Below are positions 43,677 to 51,813 of a stretch of 64,000 nucleotides of DNA, in pieces. Position 1 is the stretch's first letter. Every line of letters starts with the position of its first letter. Source of the DNA: Arthrobacter sp. HY1533 (lineage in GTDB: Bacteria > Actinomycetota > Actinomycetes > Actinomycetales > Micrococcaceae); contig NZ_JANKZF010000001.1 in assembly GCF_027568515.1 (NCBI RefSeq), positions 310,001-374,000 on the forward strand, given 5' to 3'. A model generated the notes under the pieces. It did no database searches. It saw only the letters and a program-made list of their open reading frames with translations, and had not been told where the DNA came from. The position numbers and the translations under genes are program-made.

Positions 43677-44960
43677 GTGACGCTTGATCCGCACCCCACC
43701 GACAAGGCACTGCCGGACGCAGGCTTCATGCCGTCCGCAGACCATCTCACCTCTGATCTGTTCGGCCGCACCGGCACAGGGCCCTTGTCCGGGCTGCTCG
43801 TGGCCGATTTTGGGCGCGTGCTGGCGGGCCCCTATTGCACCATGCTGCTGGCCGACATGGGTGCCACAGTGGTGAAGATCGAAAGTCCGAGCGGTGACGA
43901 GACCCGGGATTGGCGCCCGCCCGTGCGCAATGGCGAATCAACTTACTACCTCTCGATCAACCGCAACAAGGGATCGATCGCCCTGGATCTGAAGGATCCT
44001 GCCGATCGAAGCGTTGCACAGGAAATCGCACGGCGGGCGGATGTCATGGTCGAAAACTTCAAGCCCGACGGGCTGAATCCCTTTGGGCTGGACTACGATT
44101 CCGTAGCCGCCACCAATCCCGCCGTAATTTACGCATCCATCACGGGTTTCGGGACGGCAGGTGGCGCTTCACTGCCCGGTTACGATCTCCTCGTCCAGGC
44201 CTTGTCCGGGCTAATGAGTGTCACGGGTTCACCTGAAACCCCCGCCTACCGTTCCGGTGTGGCCGTCTTTGACGTGATGACTGGGCTGCATACAGCCATC
44301 GGAATTTTGGCCGCACTCCAAGAACGCCAGCGCAGCGGGACAGGGCAGCGGATCGAGGTCAACTTGATGTCATCGGCACTGTCCGGAATGGTGAACCAGA
44401 CGGCCGGCTACCTGTTGAGCGGCACGGTGCCCACCAGGCTCGGAAACGAACATCCCAGCATCTACCCCTACGAGCCCATGGCCACCGGTGACGGAGAGAT
44501 TGTCATCGCCGTTGGAAACGACCCGCAGTTTCGCAGGTTGTGCCAAGCCATAGGAACTCCGGCCTTGGCCGAGGACGACCGATTTGCCGCGGCCCCCCAG
44601 CGCAGTTTGAACAGGCACCTGCTCAGGCCCCTGCTGCTCGAGGCCCTGAGGTGCCGCAGTTCGGCCGAATGGTTCGAAATGCTCACTGCCGCCCAAATCC
44701 CTTGCGCTCCCATTAACGATGTGCGCCAGGGCCTGGAATTTGCCGAGCACATTGGCTTGGATCCGGTGGTAACAGCCGGCCACGGCGCCAGCGCCTTGCC
44801 GGGGATTCGAAACCCCATAACGTTTTCGCAGACACCTGTCAGCTATGACATGGCTCCGCCTGACCACGACGGTCATCGCGAGCCAATTCTTGCCTGGCTC
44901 GGCAGGAACCCATCCCAAGCAGGAAACGCCACCCACCGCAAAAGCTCAATCACGCTCTAG
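43677..44960 (+). CDS. CoA transferase, class III (CaiB/BaiF family)
   Basis: The 427-residue protein transfers CoA from a donor acyl-CoA to a carboxylate. Family segments are LLVADFGRVLAGPYCTMLLA, GATVVKIESPSGDETRDW, INRNKGSIALDLKDP and MVENFKPDGLNPFGLDYDSV. GYDLLVQALSGLMSVTGSPE contains the catalytic Asp. The GTG at 43677 behind GAGGAG is preferred; upstream frame includes the regulatory box. It heads an operon with acyl-CoA dehydrogenase, thiolase, hydratase and hydroxyacyl-CoA dehydrogenase genes, and probably activates a dicarboxylate. Confidence 0.9.
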   Translation: MTLDPHPTDKALPDAGFMPSADHLTSDLFGRTGTGPLSGLLVADFGRVLAGPYCTMLLADMGATVVKIESPSGDETRDWRPPVRNGESTYYLSINRNKGSIALDLKDPADRSVAQEIARRADVMVENFKPDGLNPFGLDYDSVAATNPAVIYASITGFGTAGGASLPGYDLLVQALSGLMSVTGSPETPAYRSGVAVFDVMTGLHTAIGILAALQERQRSGTGQRIEVNLMSSALSGMVNQTAGYLLSGTVPTRLGNEHPSIYPYEPMATGDGEIVIAVGNDPQFRRLCQAIGTPALAEDDRFAAAPQRSLNRHLLRPLLLEALRCRSSAEWFEMLTAAQIPCAPINDVRQGLEFAEHIGLDPVVTAGHGASALPGIRNPITFSQTPVSYDMAPPDHDGHREPILAWLGRNPSQAGNATHRKSSITL

Positions 44961-44976
44961 AAGGGGCCGCAAAAAC

Positions 44977-46179
44977 ATGATCCCCAAGGCTGATCAACAA
45001 ACTGCCACATCAGACTACTTCCACCTTGACGACGACCTCACCCCGGACGAAGTTTTGGTTCGGGACAAAGTCCGCAACTTCGCCGAACAGCAAGTCCTGC
45101 CCATCATCAACGACTATTGGGAGAAGGCCGAATTCCCCGCCGAACTTCTGGCGCCGCTGGCCGGGCTCGGGATCATCGGCACAACGATCCAAGGCCACGG
45201 TTGCCCGGGGATGAGCCGCAAAGCCGCGGGCATGGTTGCCCGCGAAATGGCCAGGGCAGATGGCAGCCTCAACACGTTTCTGGGCGTGCACTCCAATCTC
45301 TGCATGGGCGCCCTGAACATTCTGGGCAGTGAGCAGCAACGCCAACGCTGGCTCCCGGCATTGGCCCGGATTGAAAAAACAGGAGCGTTCGCCCTGACCG
45401 AACCGGATCATGGCTCGGACTCGGTGGCCTTGGAAACCGAGGCTCGCCTAGAGGGAGACCACTGGGTCCTGAGCGGCCACAAGCGGTGGATCGGCAATGG
45501 CCACGCCGCCGACATCATCGTGATGTTTGCCCGGAATGTGGAGGATGGCAATGTCAATGCCTTCGTCGTTGAGAAGGACATCCACGGCAGCTACCCTGCA
45601 GGCTACTCCCCCACCGTAATCACCGGCAAAGTGGGAAAGCGTGCCATCCTGCAGGCCGATATTGTCATTGACGAGCTGCGCATCCCGTTGGCGAACAGGC
45701 TGGATGGTTGCCACTCATTCCGCGACGTATCCAGGGTCCTGCAGGCAACCCGCGGAGGGGCTGCTTGGGAAGCCGTGGGGCATGGCATGGCTGCCTATGA
45801 AATTGCAGCCAACTACGCACTGACCAGGCACCAGTTCGGCAAACCCATTGGCTCGTTCCAGTTGGTGCAGTCGCGGCTGGCGAACATGCTCAGCGAGCTC
45901 ACCTGCATGCAGTTGCTCTGCACCAGAATGGCCGAGTTGGCGGACCGCGGCCAACTGACGAATGCGCAGGCGTCCATGGTGAAGATGGCCACGGCGCAAA
46001 AGGGCAAATGGATCTGCAACGAAGCCCGTGACCTGTTGGGCGGCAACGGACTCCTTCTGGAGAATCATGTCATCCGCCACATGACTGACATGGAGGTCGT
46101 ATCCACTTATGAAGGAACGGACTTCATGCAGGCTCTGTTGGTGGGCCGTGACATCACGGGGATCTCCGCCTTCGGCTGA
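44977..46179 (+). CDS. Acyl-CoA dehydrogenase, glutaryl-CoA dehydrogenase-like
   Basis: The 400-residue FAD enzyme resembles the protein at 35272-36432. GAFALTEPDHGSDSVALETE, HKRWIGNGHAADIIVMFARN, HQFGKPIGSFQLVQSRLANM and EVVSTYEGTDFMQALLVGRD mark the flavin and acyl-CoA sites; the Glu in YEGT is the catalytic base. It starts 16 bp after the CoA-transferase stop at an ATG at 44977. It should form the 2,3-enoyl-CoA hydrated by the next enzymes of the operon. Confidence 0.9.
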   Translation: MIPKADQQTATSDYFHLDDDLTPDEVLVRDKVRNFAEQQVLPIINDYWEKAEFPAELLAPLAGLGIIGTTIQGHGCPGMSRKAAGMVAREMARADGSLNTFLGVHSNLCMGALNILGSEQQRQRWLPALARIEKTGAFALTEPDHGSDSVALETEARLEGDHWVLSGHKRWIGNGHAADIIVMFARNVEDGNVNAFVVEKDIHGSYPAGYSPTVITGKVGKRAILQADIVIDELRIPLANRLDGCHSFRDVSRVLQATRGGAAWEAVGHGMAAYEIAANYALTRHQFGKPIGSFQLVQSRLANMLSELTCMQLLCTRMAELADRGQLTNAQASMVKMATAQKGKWICNEARDLLGGNGLLLENHVIRHMTDMEVVSTYEGTDFMQALLVGRDITGISAFG

Positions 46180-46242
46180 GCGACATGCCCTTTGCACGGG
46201 CGACTATTTGAGCAGGACTATCAATGAAGACAAGGAGAAGTC

Positions 46243-47469
46243 ATGACTGAGGCCTTCCTGGTTGGCGGAGCCCGAACCCCTGTGGGCCGCTATGGCGGTG
46301 CCCTCTCTGCGGTGCGCCCCGACGATCTTGCGGCAATAGCCGTTCGCGCCGCCGTCGAACGCGCCGGACTTGATCCTGCCGTGGTGGAGGAGGTGATCTT
46401 GGGCAATGCCAACGGTGCCGGCGAGGAGAACCGCAACGTGGCGCGCATGGCATGGCTGCTGAACGGCTACCCGGACAGCGTTCCCGGCATTACCGTCAAC
46501 CGGCTGTGCGCCTCGGGCCTCTCGGCCATCATCATGGCAAGTCACATGATCAAGGCCGGCGCCGCTGACATTGTGGTGGCCGGCGGCGTGGAATCGATGA
46601 GCCGTGCGCCCTGGGTCATGGAGAAACCAGACAAGGCGTTTGCCAAGCCGGGCGCAGTCTTTGACACCTCAATTGGCTGGCGCTTCGCCAATCCTGCATT
46701 CGTCGACGGCGGGCACAGCCGCAGCGGCAAGGCCACGTTCTCCATGCCGGAAACTGCGGAGGAAGTGGCCCGAGTCTTCGACATTTCACGCGAGGACTGC
46801 GACGCATTCGCTGCACGGTCCCACCAGCACGCATTGGCAGCGATTGCTGCAGGCCATTTCGCCCAGGAGATCGTGCCCGTGAGCGTCCAGGGACGCAAGG
46901 GAATCACTCTTGTGGACACTGATGAGGGCCCCCGGCCCGGCACAACACCGGAGGTTCTTGCGGGGCTCCGGCCGGTGGTCAGGGGAGGATCCGTGGTAAC
47001 GGCCGGAAACGCTTCAACACTCAATGACGGGGCATCGGCCATCGTCGTCGCCTCCGAATCTGCCGTGAAGAAATATGGGCTGACGCCGAGGGCAAGGATC
47101 CTAGAGGGTGGCTCCTCCGGTGTGGCGCCGGAGATCATGGGGATCGGTCCCGTGCCTGCCACTCGAAAGGTTCTGCATCGCGCCGGACTCTCCGTTGGTG
47201 ACCTGGGCGCCGTCGAGCTCAATGAAGCGTTTGCCTCCCAGTCCCTGGCGGTCATGAGGGAGCTGCGCCTGGATCCGGAGATCGTAAATGCCGACGGCGG
47301 CGCCATCGCGCTCGGTCATCCGCTCGGCTCATCAGGGTCACGGTTGGTGGTGACCCTTTTGGGCCGCCTGGAGCGTGAGCTGGCCGGGGGCAGCAGCAAA
47401 ATCGGGCTGGCATCCATGTGCGTGGGAGTCGGCCAGGGCACATCGCTGCTTGTGGAAGGTATGCAATGA
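46243..47469 (+). CDS. Acetyl-CoA acyltransferase (thiolase)
   Basis: The 408-residue thiolase cleaves a 3-oxoacyl-CoA with CoA. The nucleophilic Cys is in TVNRLCASGLSAI, the His in GGAIALGHPLGSSGSR and the second Cys in ASMCVGVGQGTSLLV. The sequence is close to 3-oxoadipyl-CoA thiolases, which fits a dicarboxyl-CoA substrate giving succinyl-CoA or a shorter dicarboxyl-CoA. The gene overlaps the hydratase ATG by 4 bp. Confidence 0.92.
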   Translation: MTEAFLVGGARTPVGRYGGALSAVRPDDLAAIAVRAAVERAGLDPAVVEEVILGNANGAGEENRNVARMAWLLNGYPDSVPGITVNRLCASGLSAIIMASHMIKAGAADIVVAGGVESMSRAPWVMEKPDKAFAKPGAVFDTSIGWRFANPAFVDGGHSRSGKATFSMPETAEEVARVFDISREDCDAFAARSHQHALAAIAAGHFAQEIVPVSVQGRKGITLVDTDEGPRPGTTPEVLAGLRPVVRGGSVVTAGNASTLNDGASAIVVASESAVKKYGLTPRARILEGGSSGVAPEIMGIGPVPATRKVLHRAGLSVGDLGAVELNEAFASQSLAVMRELRLDPEIVNADGGAIALGHPLGSSGSRLVVTLLGRLERELAGGSSKIGLASMCVGVGQGTSLLVEGMQ

Positions 47470-48284
47470 CCATTGACGATGCCGCGTCGGCAGCCGCAGG
47501 CAGCTTTCTCGACGTGCACGAATTCACCACGCTGCTGGTCTCCGAGGGCCAGGATCGCCTGCTTGTTCGACTGCACCGCCCGGAGGTGCGCAATGCCATC
47601 GATGCCGCCATGGTGCGCGATTTGCACACAGTATGCGCCCACTTGGAAGCAGAGCCGAAGATCCTGATCCTCACGGGCGCAGCAGCGGACCCTGAGGCGG
47701 GCACCCAGGCGTACTTTGCCTCCGGTGCCGACATCGCCCAATTGCGCGAACGCCGTCGAAAGGACGCGTTGGCAGGAATCAATTCCTCACTGTTCGAAAG
47801 AATTGCCAACCTCCCCATGCCCGTCATCGCAGCCCTGGACGGATTCGCGCTGGGCGGTGGTGCCGAGCTGGCCTATGCCGCCGATTTCCGCCTCGGCACC
47901 GCAAACCTACGCATGGGCAACCCCGAAACCGGGCTCGGCATTCTTGCCGCGGCAGGGGCCACATGGCGGCTGAAGGAACTTGTGGGAGAGCCGTTGGCCA
48001 AGGAAATTCTCCTGGCCGGACGGACCTTGACCGGCCCGGAATGCTTGGCAGCGCAGCTCATCACCGAGATGGTCGAGTCGGAGGAGCTCCTTGATGCGGC
48101 CCATGCACTGGCCGACAACATTGCCAGGCAAGACCCCCTCGCCGTACGCCTGACCAAGTCCGCCTTCAACGCACCGCGGGAGTCGCACCCGCTGGTCGAC
48201 ACACTCGCCCAGGGCATTCTCTTCGAATCCCCCGAAAAATTTGACCGCATGCAACGGTTCCTTGACAGAAAGAACAACAAGTGA
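47466..48284 (+). CDS. Enoyl-CoA hydratase/isomerase family protein
   Basis: The 272-residue crotonase-fold protein has LVRLHRPEVRNAIDAAMV, the oxyanion-hole segments ASGADIAQL and FALGGGAELAYAADFRLG, and the Glu-containing NPETGLGI. The hydratase activity is the natural one in this operon. Translation is coupled on both sides (ATGA with the thiolase gene, GTGA with the dehydrogenase gene). Confidence 0.9.
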   Translation: MTIDDAASAAAGSFLDVHEFTTLLVSEGQDRLLVRLHRPEVRNAIDAAMVRDLHTVCAHLEAEPKILILTGAAADPEAGTQAYFASGADIAQLRERRRKDALAGINSSLFERIANLPMPVIAALDGFALGGGAELAYAADFRLGTANLRMGNPETGLGILAAAGATWRLKELVGEPLAKEILLAGRTLTGPECLAAQLITEMVESEELLDAAHALADNIARQDPLAVRLTKSAFNAPRESHPLVDTLAQGILFESPEKFDRMQRFLDRKNNK

Positions 48285-49168
48285 CGAACAGCTCCGAAGC
48301 AGCATCGCCAAGCCCTCCGGGGCACGTTCCAGCAATGGTCGGCGTACTGGGTGGTGGCCGCATGGGTGCCGGCATTGCCCATGCGTTTCTGGTCAAGGGA
48401 TCAAGGGTAGTCGTCGTGGAGCGCAACGGCGACGCTGCCCGAAGCGCCCAGGAGCGCATCATCGCGTCGGTTGACTCGTCGTTTGGGCGCGGCCTTCTGG
48501 AAGGTGACCGGGAATTGATCCTTGCCCGGTTGCGTGTGAGCATCGACTACGCCGATTTTGCACAGTGCGATCTGGCCATTGAAGCTGTCCCCGAGGATCA
48601 GGCCCTCAAAGCAACAGCCCTCCAGGCCGTGGCCCAAGCCCTTCCTCCCCATGCCTATTTGGCGACCAACACGTCGTCGTTGTCTGTCAGCGGGCTTGCG
48701 GCTTCTGTCATCAATCCGAAACGGTTCGTTGGGCTGCACTTCTTCAACCCTGTCCCTGCCTCCACGCTCATCGAAGTGGTGGTTGGCGAGGAGACTGCCG
48801 AAGATGCGGTCGACGCCGCAAGGGCGTGGGTTTCGGGATTGGGCAAGACCGCCATCGTCGTGCGTGACGTACCCGGCTTTGCTTCCTCACGTCTTGGCGT
48901 GGCAATTGCCCTCGAGGCAATGAGAATGGTGGAAGAAGGCGTGGCCAGTCCAGAAGACATCGACAACGCCATGGTGCTGGGATACAAACATCCGGTTGGG
49001 CCGCTGCGAACAACAGACATCGTTGGGCTGGACGTGCGGTTGGGCATCGCCGAGTACCTCCACTCAACTTTGGGCAGCCGGTTTGAGCCGCCGCAGATAC
49101 TCCGCGACAAGGTTGCAGCGAATCATTTGGGCCGCAAGACCGGGCGGGGCTTCTACGACTGGAATTGA
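48281..49168 (+). CDS. 3-Hydroxyacyl-CoA dehydrogenase
   Basis: The 295-residue enzyme is of the 3-hydroxybutyryl-CoA dehydrogenase (PaaH/Hbd) type. VGVLGGGRMGAGIAHAFLVK binds NAD, TNTSSLSVSGLA and HFFNPVPASTLIEVVVGEET contain the catalytic Ser/His, and VRDVPGFASSRLGVAIALEA leads into the C-terminal helical domain. The GTG at 48281 overlaps the hydratase stop by 4 bp. It provides the 3-oxoacyl-CoA for the thiolase. Confidence 0.92.
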   Translation: MTNSSEAASPSPPGHVPAMVGVLGGGRMGAGIAHAFLVKGSRVVVVERNGDAARSAQERIIASVDSSFGRGLLEGDRELILARLRVSIDYADFAQCDLAIEAVPEDQALKATALQAVAQALPPHAYLATNTSSLSVSGLAASVINPKRFVGLHFFNPVPASTLIEVVVGEETAEDAVDAARAWVSGLGKTAIVVRDVPGFASSRLGVAIALEAMRMVEEGVASPEDIDNAMVLGYKHPVGPLRTTDIVGLDVRLGIAEYLHSTLGSRFEPPQILRDKVAANHLGRKTGRGFYDWN

Positions 49169-49271
49169 CCACGATTCCATTGCCACCCCGGATAGGGCAT
49201 TATTACCGCATATCATGCTTGCCCAGCACTGGTGATACCGTTGGAGCAATAATTCCAGCGTGAGGAGACCC

Positions 49272-50171
49272 ATGGACGTCGGCCAGTTGAAGGCCTTTCT
49301 GGCCGTGGCACAGGAGCTCCACTTCGGACGAGCCGCACAGCGGTTGCATATCGCCCAACCGCCACTCAGCCGTATCATCAAACAACTTGAGACCGAACTC
49401 GGGGCTCGACTGCTGGACCGCAATACCCGTTCCGTGAAACTCACACCCAGCGGACAGGCCCTGGTATCCCCGGCCGCCGAGGTCATCGATGCCCTTCGCC
49501 GGGCTGAAGAAGCCGTCCGCTCGGTGGAGAACGGCGAAGCCGGGCTGGTTCGCATTGCCTTCGCGGGCGTATCCACCCACCCGCTGGTTGCCGAGCTCGC
49601 CCGCCGGGTGAGATCCAAACGACCAGGGATCCAACTGGAACTCTCAAGCCAAAACTTCGCCTTGCCTGCCATGAAGAAATTGATTCAGGGGGAAACGGAC
49701 ATCGTGTTGGGACGCTGGGATGCCATTCCGGCCAATGTTTCTTCCCGTGTGGTCATGCAGGACTCCCTCGTGATGGCCATGCCCAACACCCACCAGCTGG
49801 CTGCGGAGCGGCGTGTGGCGATGGGGCGGTTCGCCGGGGACAGCTTCATCTCCCTGCCACCATTCGAGGGTGCCGTCCTTCCTGACCGGCTCCGGCGGAT
49901 GGCACTCAATGCTGGCTTCGTCGCAGACATCGTTCAGGTTGCCCCTGATACGCAGACGGCACTGGCATTGGTGAGCGCCGAAGTTGGATGCCACCTGACC
50001 CTGGCCTCTGTTGCGCTCCACGCGACAGATCCTCATGTGGTGTTTGTCCCCATCGAGGACTCCACGGACAACGTGGATCTGCGGGCAGCCTGGCGCCGCG
50101 ACGATACTAGCGCGGCTCTCAAGGCCGTTCTGAACGAGGCCATTGGCCTTGATGCAGCCGTGTCAGGCTGA
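49272..50171 (+). CDS. LysR-family transcriptional regulator
   Basis: The 299-residue protein has the LysR helix-turn-helix (LKAFLAVAQELHFGRAAQRL, QPPLSRIIKQLETELGARLL) and an effector domain beginning LVRIAFAGVSTHPLVAEL. It lies downstream of the beta-oxidation operon with a 103-bp gap, and GAGGAG precedes its ATG. Its promoter region does not show the CCAAT-N4-ATTGG box of the other LysR gene. Its target is unknown. Confidence 0.87.
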   Translation: MDVGQLKAFLAVAQELHFGRAAQRLHIAQPPLSRIIKQLETELGARLLDRNTRSVKLTPSGQALVSPAAEVIDALRRAEEAVRSVENGEAGLVRIAFAGVSTHPLVAELARRVRSKRPGIQLELSSQNFALPAMKKLIQGETDIVLGRWDAIPANVSSRVVMQDSLVMAMPNTHQLAAERRVAMGRFAGDSFISLPPFEGAVLPDRLRRMALNAGFVADIVQVAPDTQTALALVSAEVGCHLTLASVALHATDPHVVFVPIEDSTDNVDLRAAWRRDDTSAALKAVLNEAIGLDAAVSG

Positions 50172-50294
50172 GCCTCTGGAGATTCGTCACTGGACGTTGA
50201 GGAAGCCTGGTCCTTGGCTGCCATGATGCACTTCTGCATTCTTGTGGCAACCCTGGCCGAGCTTCACGTCAAGGCATATGGGCGCTGAGGCAAT

Positions 50295-50462
50295 TCAATG
50301 GGTAATGACCAAGTGCGAAAGCGGGTCCCCGGCCACGACCAGGCACACCTCCGTAGCAGATCCGGGGTTGCCGCGGCTTGATTGACTAGCAACACGTACC
50401 CAAAAGTGGTTGCGCACTTCGGCGTGAAATTCATGCTGACTCCACTGGTTTCCTGTGGCCAT
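50295..50462 (-). CDS. Hypothetical 55-residue protein
   Basis: This short frame (begins MATGNQWSQHEFHAEVRNHF, ends LSHLVITH) has a GAGGT ribosome binding site before the ATG at 50462. The residue pattern is protein-like. I do not recognise it. It resembles the small frame at 22448-22621 only loosely (N-P-x-x-x-V-x-V-x-x-x-G-x-P pattern). It lies beside repeat copy C. Confidence 0.35.
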   Translation of the reverse strand: MATGNQWSQHEFHAEVRNHFWVRVASQSSRGNPGSATEVCLVVAGDPLSHLVITH

Positions 50463-50524
50463 CAAGACCTCGCCAGCACCGTACCGGAGTTGGGTGTATA
50501 TGTTCAACACCTCACAAACGTCAC

Positions 50525-50765
50525 TTAAGCCCCGGCGCACCAAGAACTTTGCGGAGGAGAAAATATCTCCGGGCAGTCGGCAAGGAGCCGCCAACAAATC
50601 AGCAGCTAATTATTCGCCGGAGTCCCCGGACGCTGCATGGGACGACCCAACAGTGGAACAGCCGGGTCTGGGAATGCTCGACCAACGGGGCCGGAAAAGA
50701 AGAATGACCCCCTGTTTCCAGGAGATCATTCTTAGAACAAAAGTGCCCGAGGTGGGACTCGAACC
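50525..50765. repeat. tRNA-Leu 3' end and downstream flank, copy C
   Basis: This is the version that includes the intact tRNA 3' end (50744-50765), its terminator hairpin (50701-50732) and about 180 bp downstream of the gene. The same block recurs at 33555-33793 and, more shortened, at 22190-22325. Confidence 0.8.
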
Positions 50766-50824
50766 CACACACCTTTCGATACTGCATTTTGAGTGCAGCG
50801 CGTCTACCATTCCGCCACTCGGGC
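50744..50824 (-). tRNA. tRNA-Leu, anticodon CAA
   Basis: The 81-base gene folds as a class II tRNA. The acceptor GCCCGAG pairs with CTCGGGC and the discriminator is A. The anticodon stem CTGCA/TGCAG encloses the loop CTCAAAA, giving anticodon CAA for UUG codons. A variable arm of about 14 bases precedes the T-arm with GGTTCGAGTCC. CCA is not encoded. A terminator hairpin lies just downstream (50701-50732). Confidence 0.95.
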
Positions 50825-51001
50825 CTTCGCAAAGTGTCATATTCGGCACCGTTACAAAGATCACGCTCTTGTTCGTCAATCGCTTCGGAACAAGTGCGCG
50901 GAACTACTCTACATGCATATAGGCTATTTGTAGAACCGAAGGCCCCGGGCGCCGGAACACTTGCTCCCGGTGGTTCACCCCACCTCTTCAAAGGAGTTTC
51001 T

Positions 51002-51604
51002 GTGTCTGAACAGACGGAATCAAAGCCCACATCCCCCAAACGCCGCGTCATTGTTGCCGAGGATGAAACCCTGATCCGTCTGGACATCATGGAGATCCTC
51101 CGCGGCGAAGGCTACGACGTGGTTGGCGAGGCCGACAACGGCGAGAAGGCCGTTGAACTGGCCAAGGAACTCAAGCCCGACCTGGTCCTCATGGACGTCA
51201 AGATGCCCGTCATGGACGGCATCACGGCCGCCGAGCACATCGTCAAGGCCCGCATTGCCCCCGTGGTCCTACTGACCGCCTTCAGCCAGAAGGAACTCGT
51301 GGAGCGCGCCCGCGACGCCGGCGCCATGGCCTACGTGGTCAAGCCCTTCACCCCCGCCGACCTCATCCCGGCACTGGAAATCGCACTCTCCCGTCACGAG
51401 GAAATCAAGGCGCTCGAGGACGAGGTTTCCGACCTCCAGGAGCAGTTCGCCACCCGCAAGCTCGTTGAGCGCGCCAAGAGCCTGCTGACCACCAAGATGG
51501 GCCTCTCCGAGCCCGAGGCCTTCCGCTGGATCCAGAAGACCTCCATGGACCGTCGCCTGAGCATGCGCGAAGTCGCCGAGACCATCATCAACCAGGTCAA
51601 CTAG
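51002..51604 (+). CDS. pdtaR: ANTAR-domain response regulator, PdtaR-like
   Basis: The 200-residue protein has a receiver domain (RVIVAEDETLIRLDIMEILR; phospho-acceptor Asp in KPDLVLMDVKMPVMDG; LLTAFSQ; Lys in YVVKPFTPADL), a helical linker and a C-terminal ANTAR RNA-binding domain (RKLVERAKSLLTTKMGLSEP, AFRWIQKTSMDRRLSMREVA). It binds RNA hairpins and acts by antitermination. The GTG at 51002 follows AAAGGAG. The cognate kinase PdtaS is not in the window. It is close to pyk, as in related genomes. Confidence 0.92.
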   Translation: MSEQTESKPTSPKRRVIVAEDETLIRLDIMEILRGEGYDVVGEADNGEKAVELAKELKPDLVLMDVKMPVMDGITAAEHIVKARIAPVVLLTAFSQKELVERARDAGAMAYVVKPFTPADLIPALEIALSRHEEIKALEDEVSDLQEQFATRKLVERAKSLLTTKMGLSEPEAFRWIQKTSMDRRLSMREVAETIINQVN

Positions 51605-51669
51605 GTCTCGACAAGCTCGACCACCGGTAGACAAGCTCGACCACCGAGTCTCGACAAGCTCGACCACCG
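51604..51669. repeat. Three tandem copies of the tcgacaagctcgaccaccg element
   Basis: Three copies of about 20-23 bp (51604-51626, 51627-51646, 51647-51669) follow the pdtaR stop. Each contains gacaagctcgaccaccg. Single variants lie in repeat copies A and B (tcgacaagctcgaccaacg). Confidence 0.85.
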
Positions 51670-51708
51670 AAAATGACACCGATCCCCCCGCGGGATCGGT
51701 GTCATTTT
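51670..51708. terminator. Strong terminator after pdtaR
   Basis: A perfect 17-bp stem (51670-51686 with 51692-51708) ends in a T-run on the plus strand and begins with an A-run, so it can act in both directions. Confidence 0.9.
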
Positions 51709-51742
51709 TCGTTCGCGCCCCCAACCTCACCGTTAAACAACC

Positions 51743-51791
51743 GATGGCGGCACCCGCCCAACGCTTGAAGCGCTGGGCGGGTGCCGCCATC
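51743..51791. terminator. Long hairpin between pdtaR and pyk
   Basis: A perfect 18-bp stem (51743-51760 with 51774-51791) with a small inner stem-loop lies 22 bp beyond the pyk stop. It has no strong T-run, so it is a terminator or an RNA-stabilising hairpin for pyk. Confidence 0.65.
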
Positions 51792-51813
51792 GTACCCTAA
51801 CGGGATGCGGAGA

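Noticed and set aside
22190-50824. Search for an integrase, transposase or relaxase gene within the suspected islands
   Set aside because: No frame shows a tyrosine- or serine-recombinase or DDE transposase motif; the island idea rests on the repeats alone.
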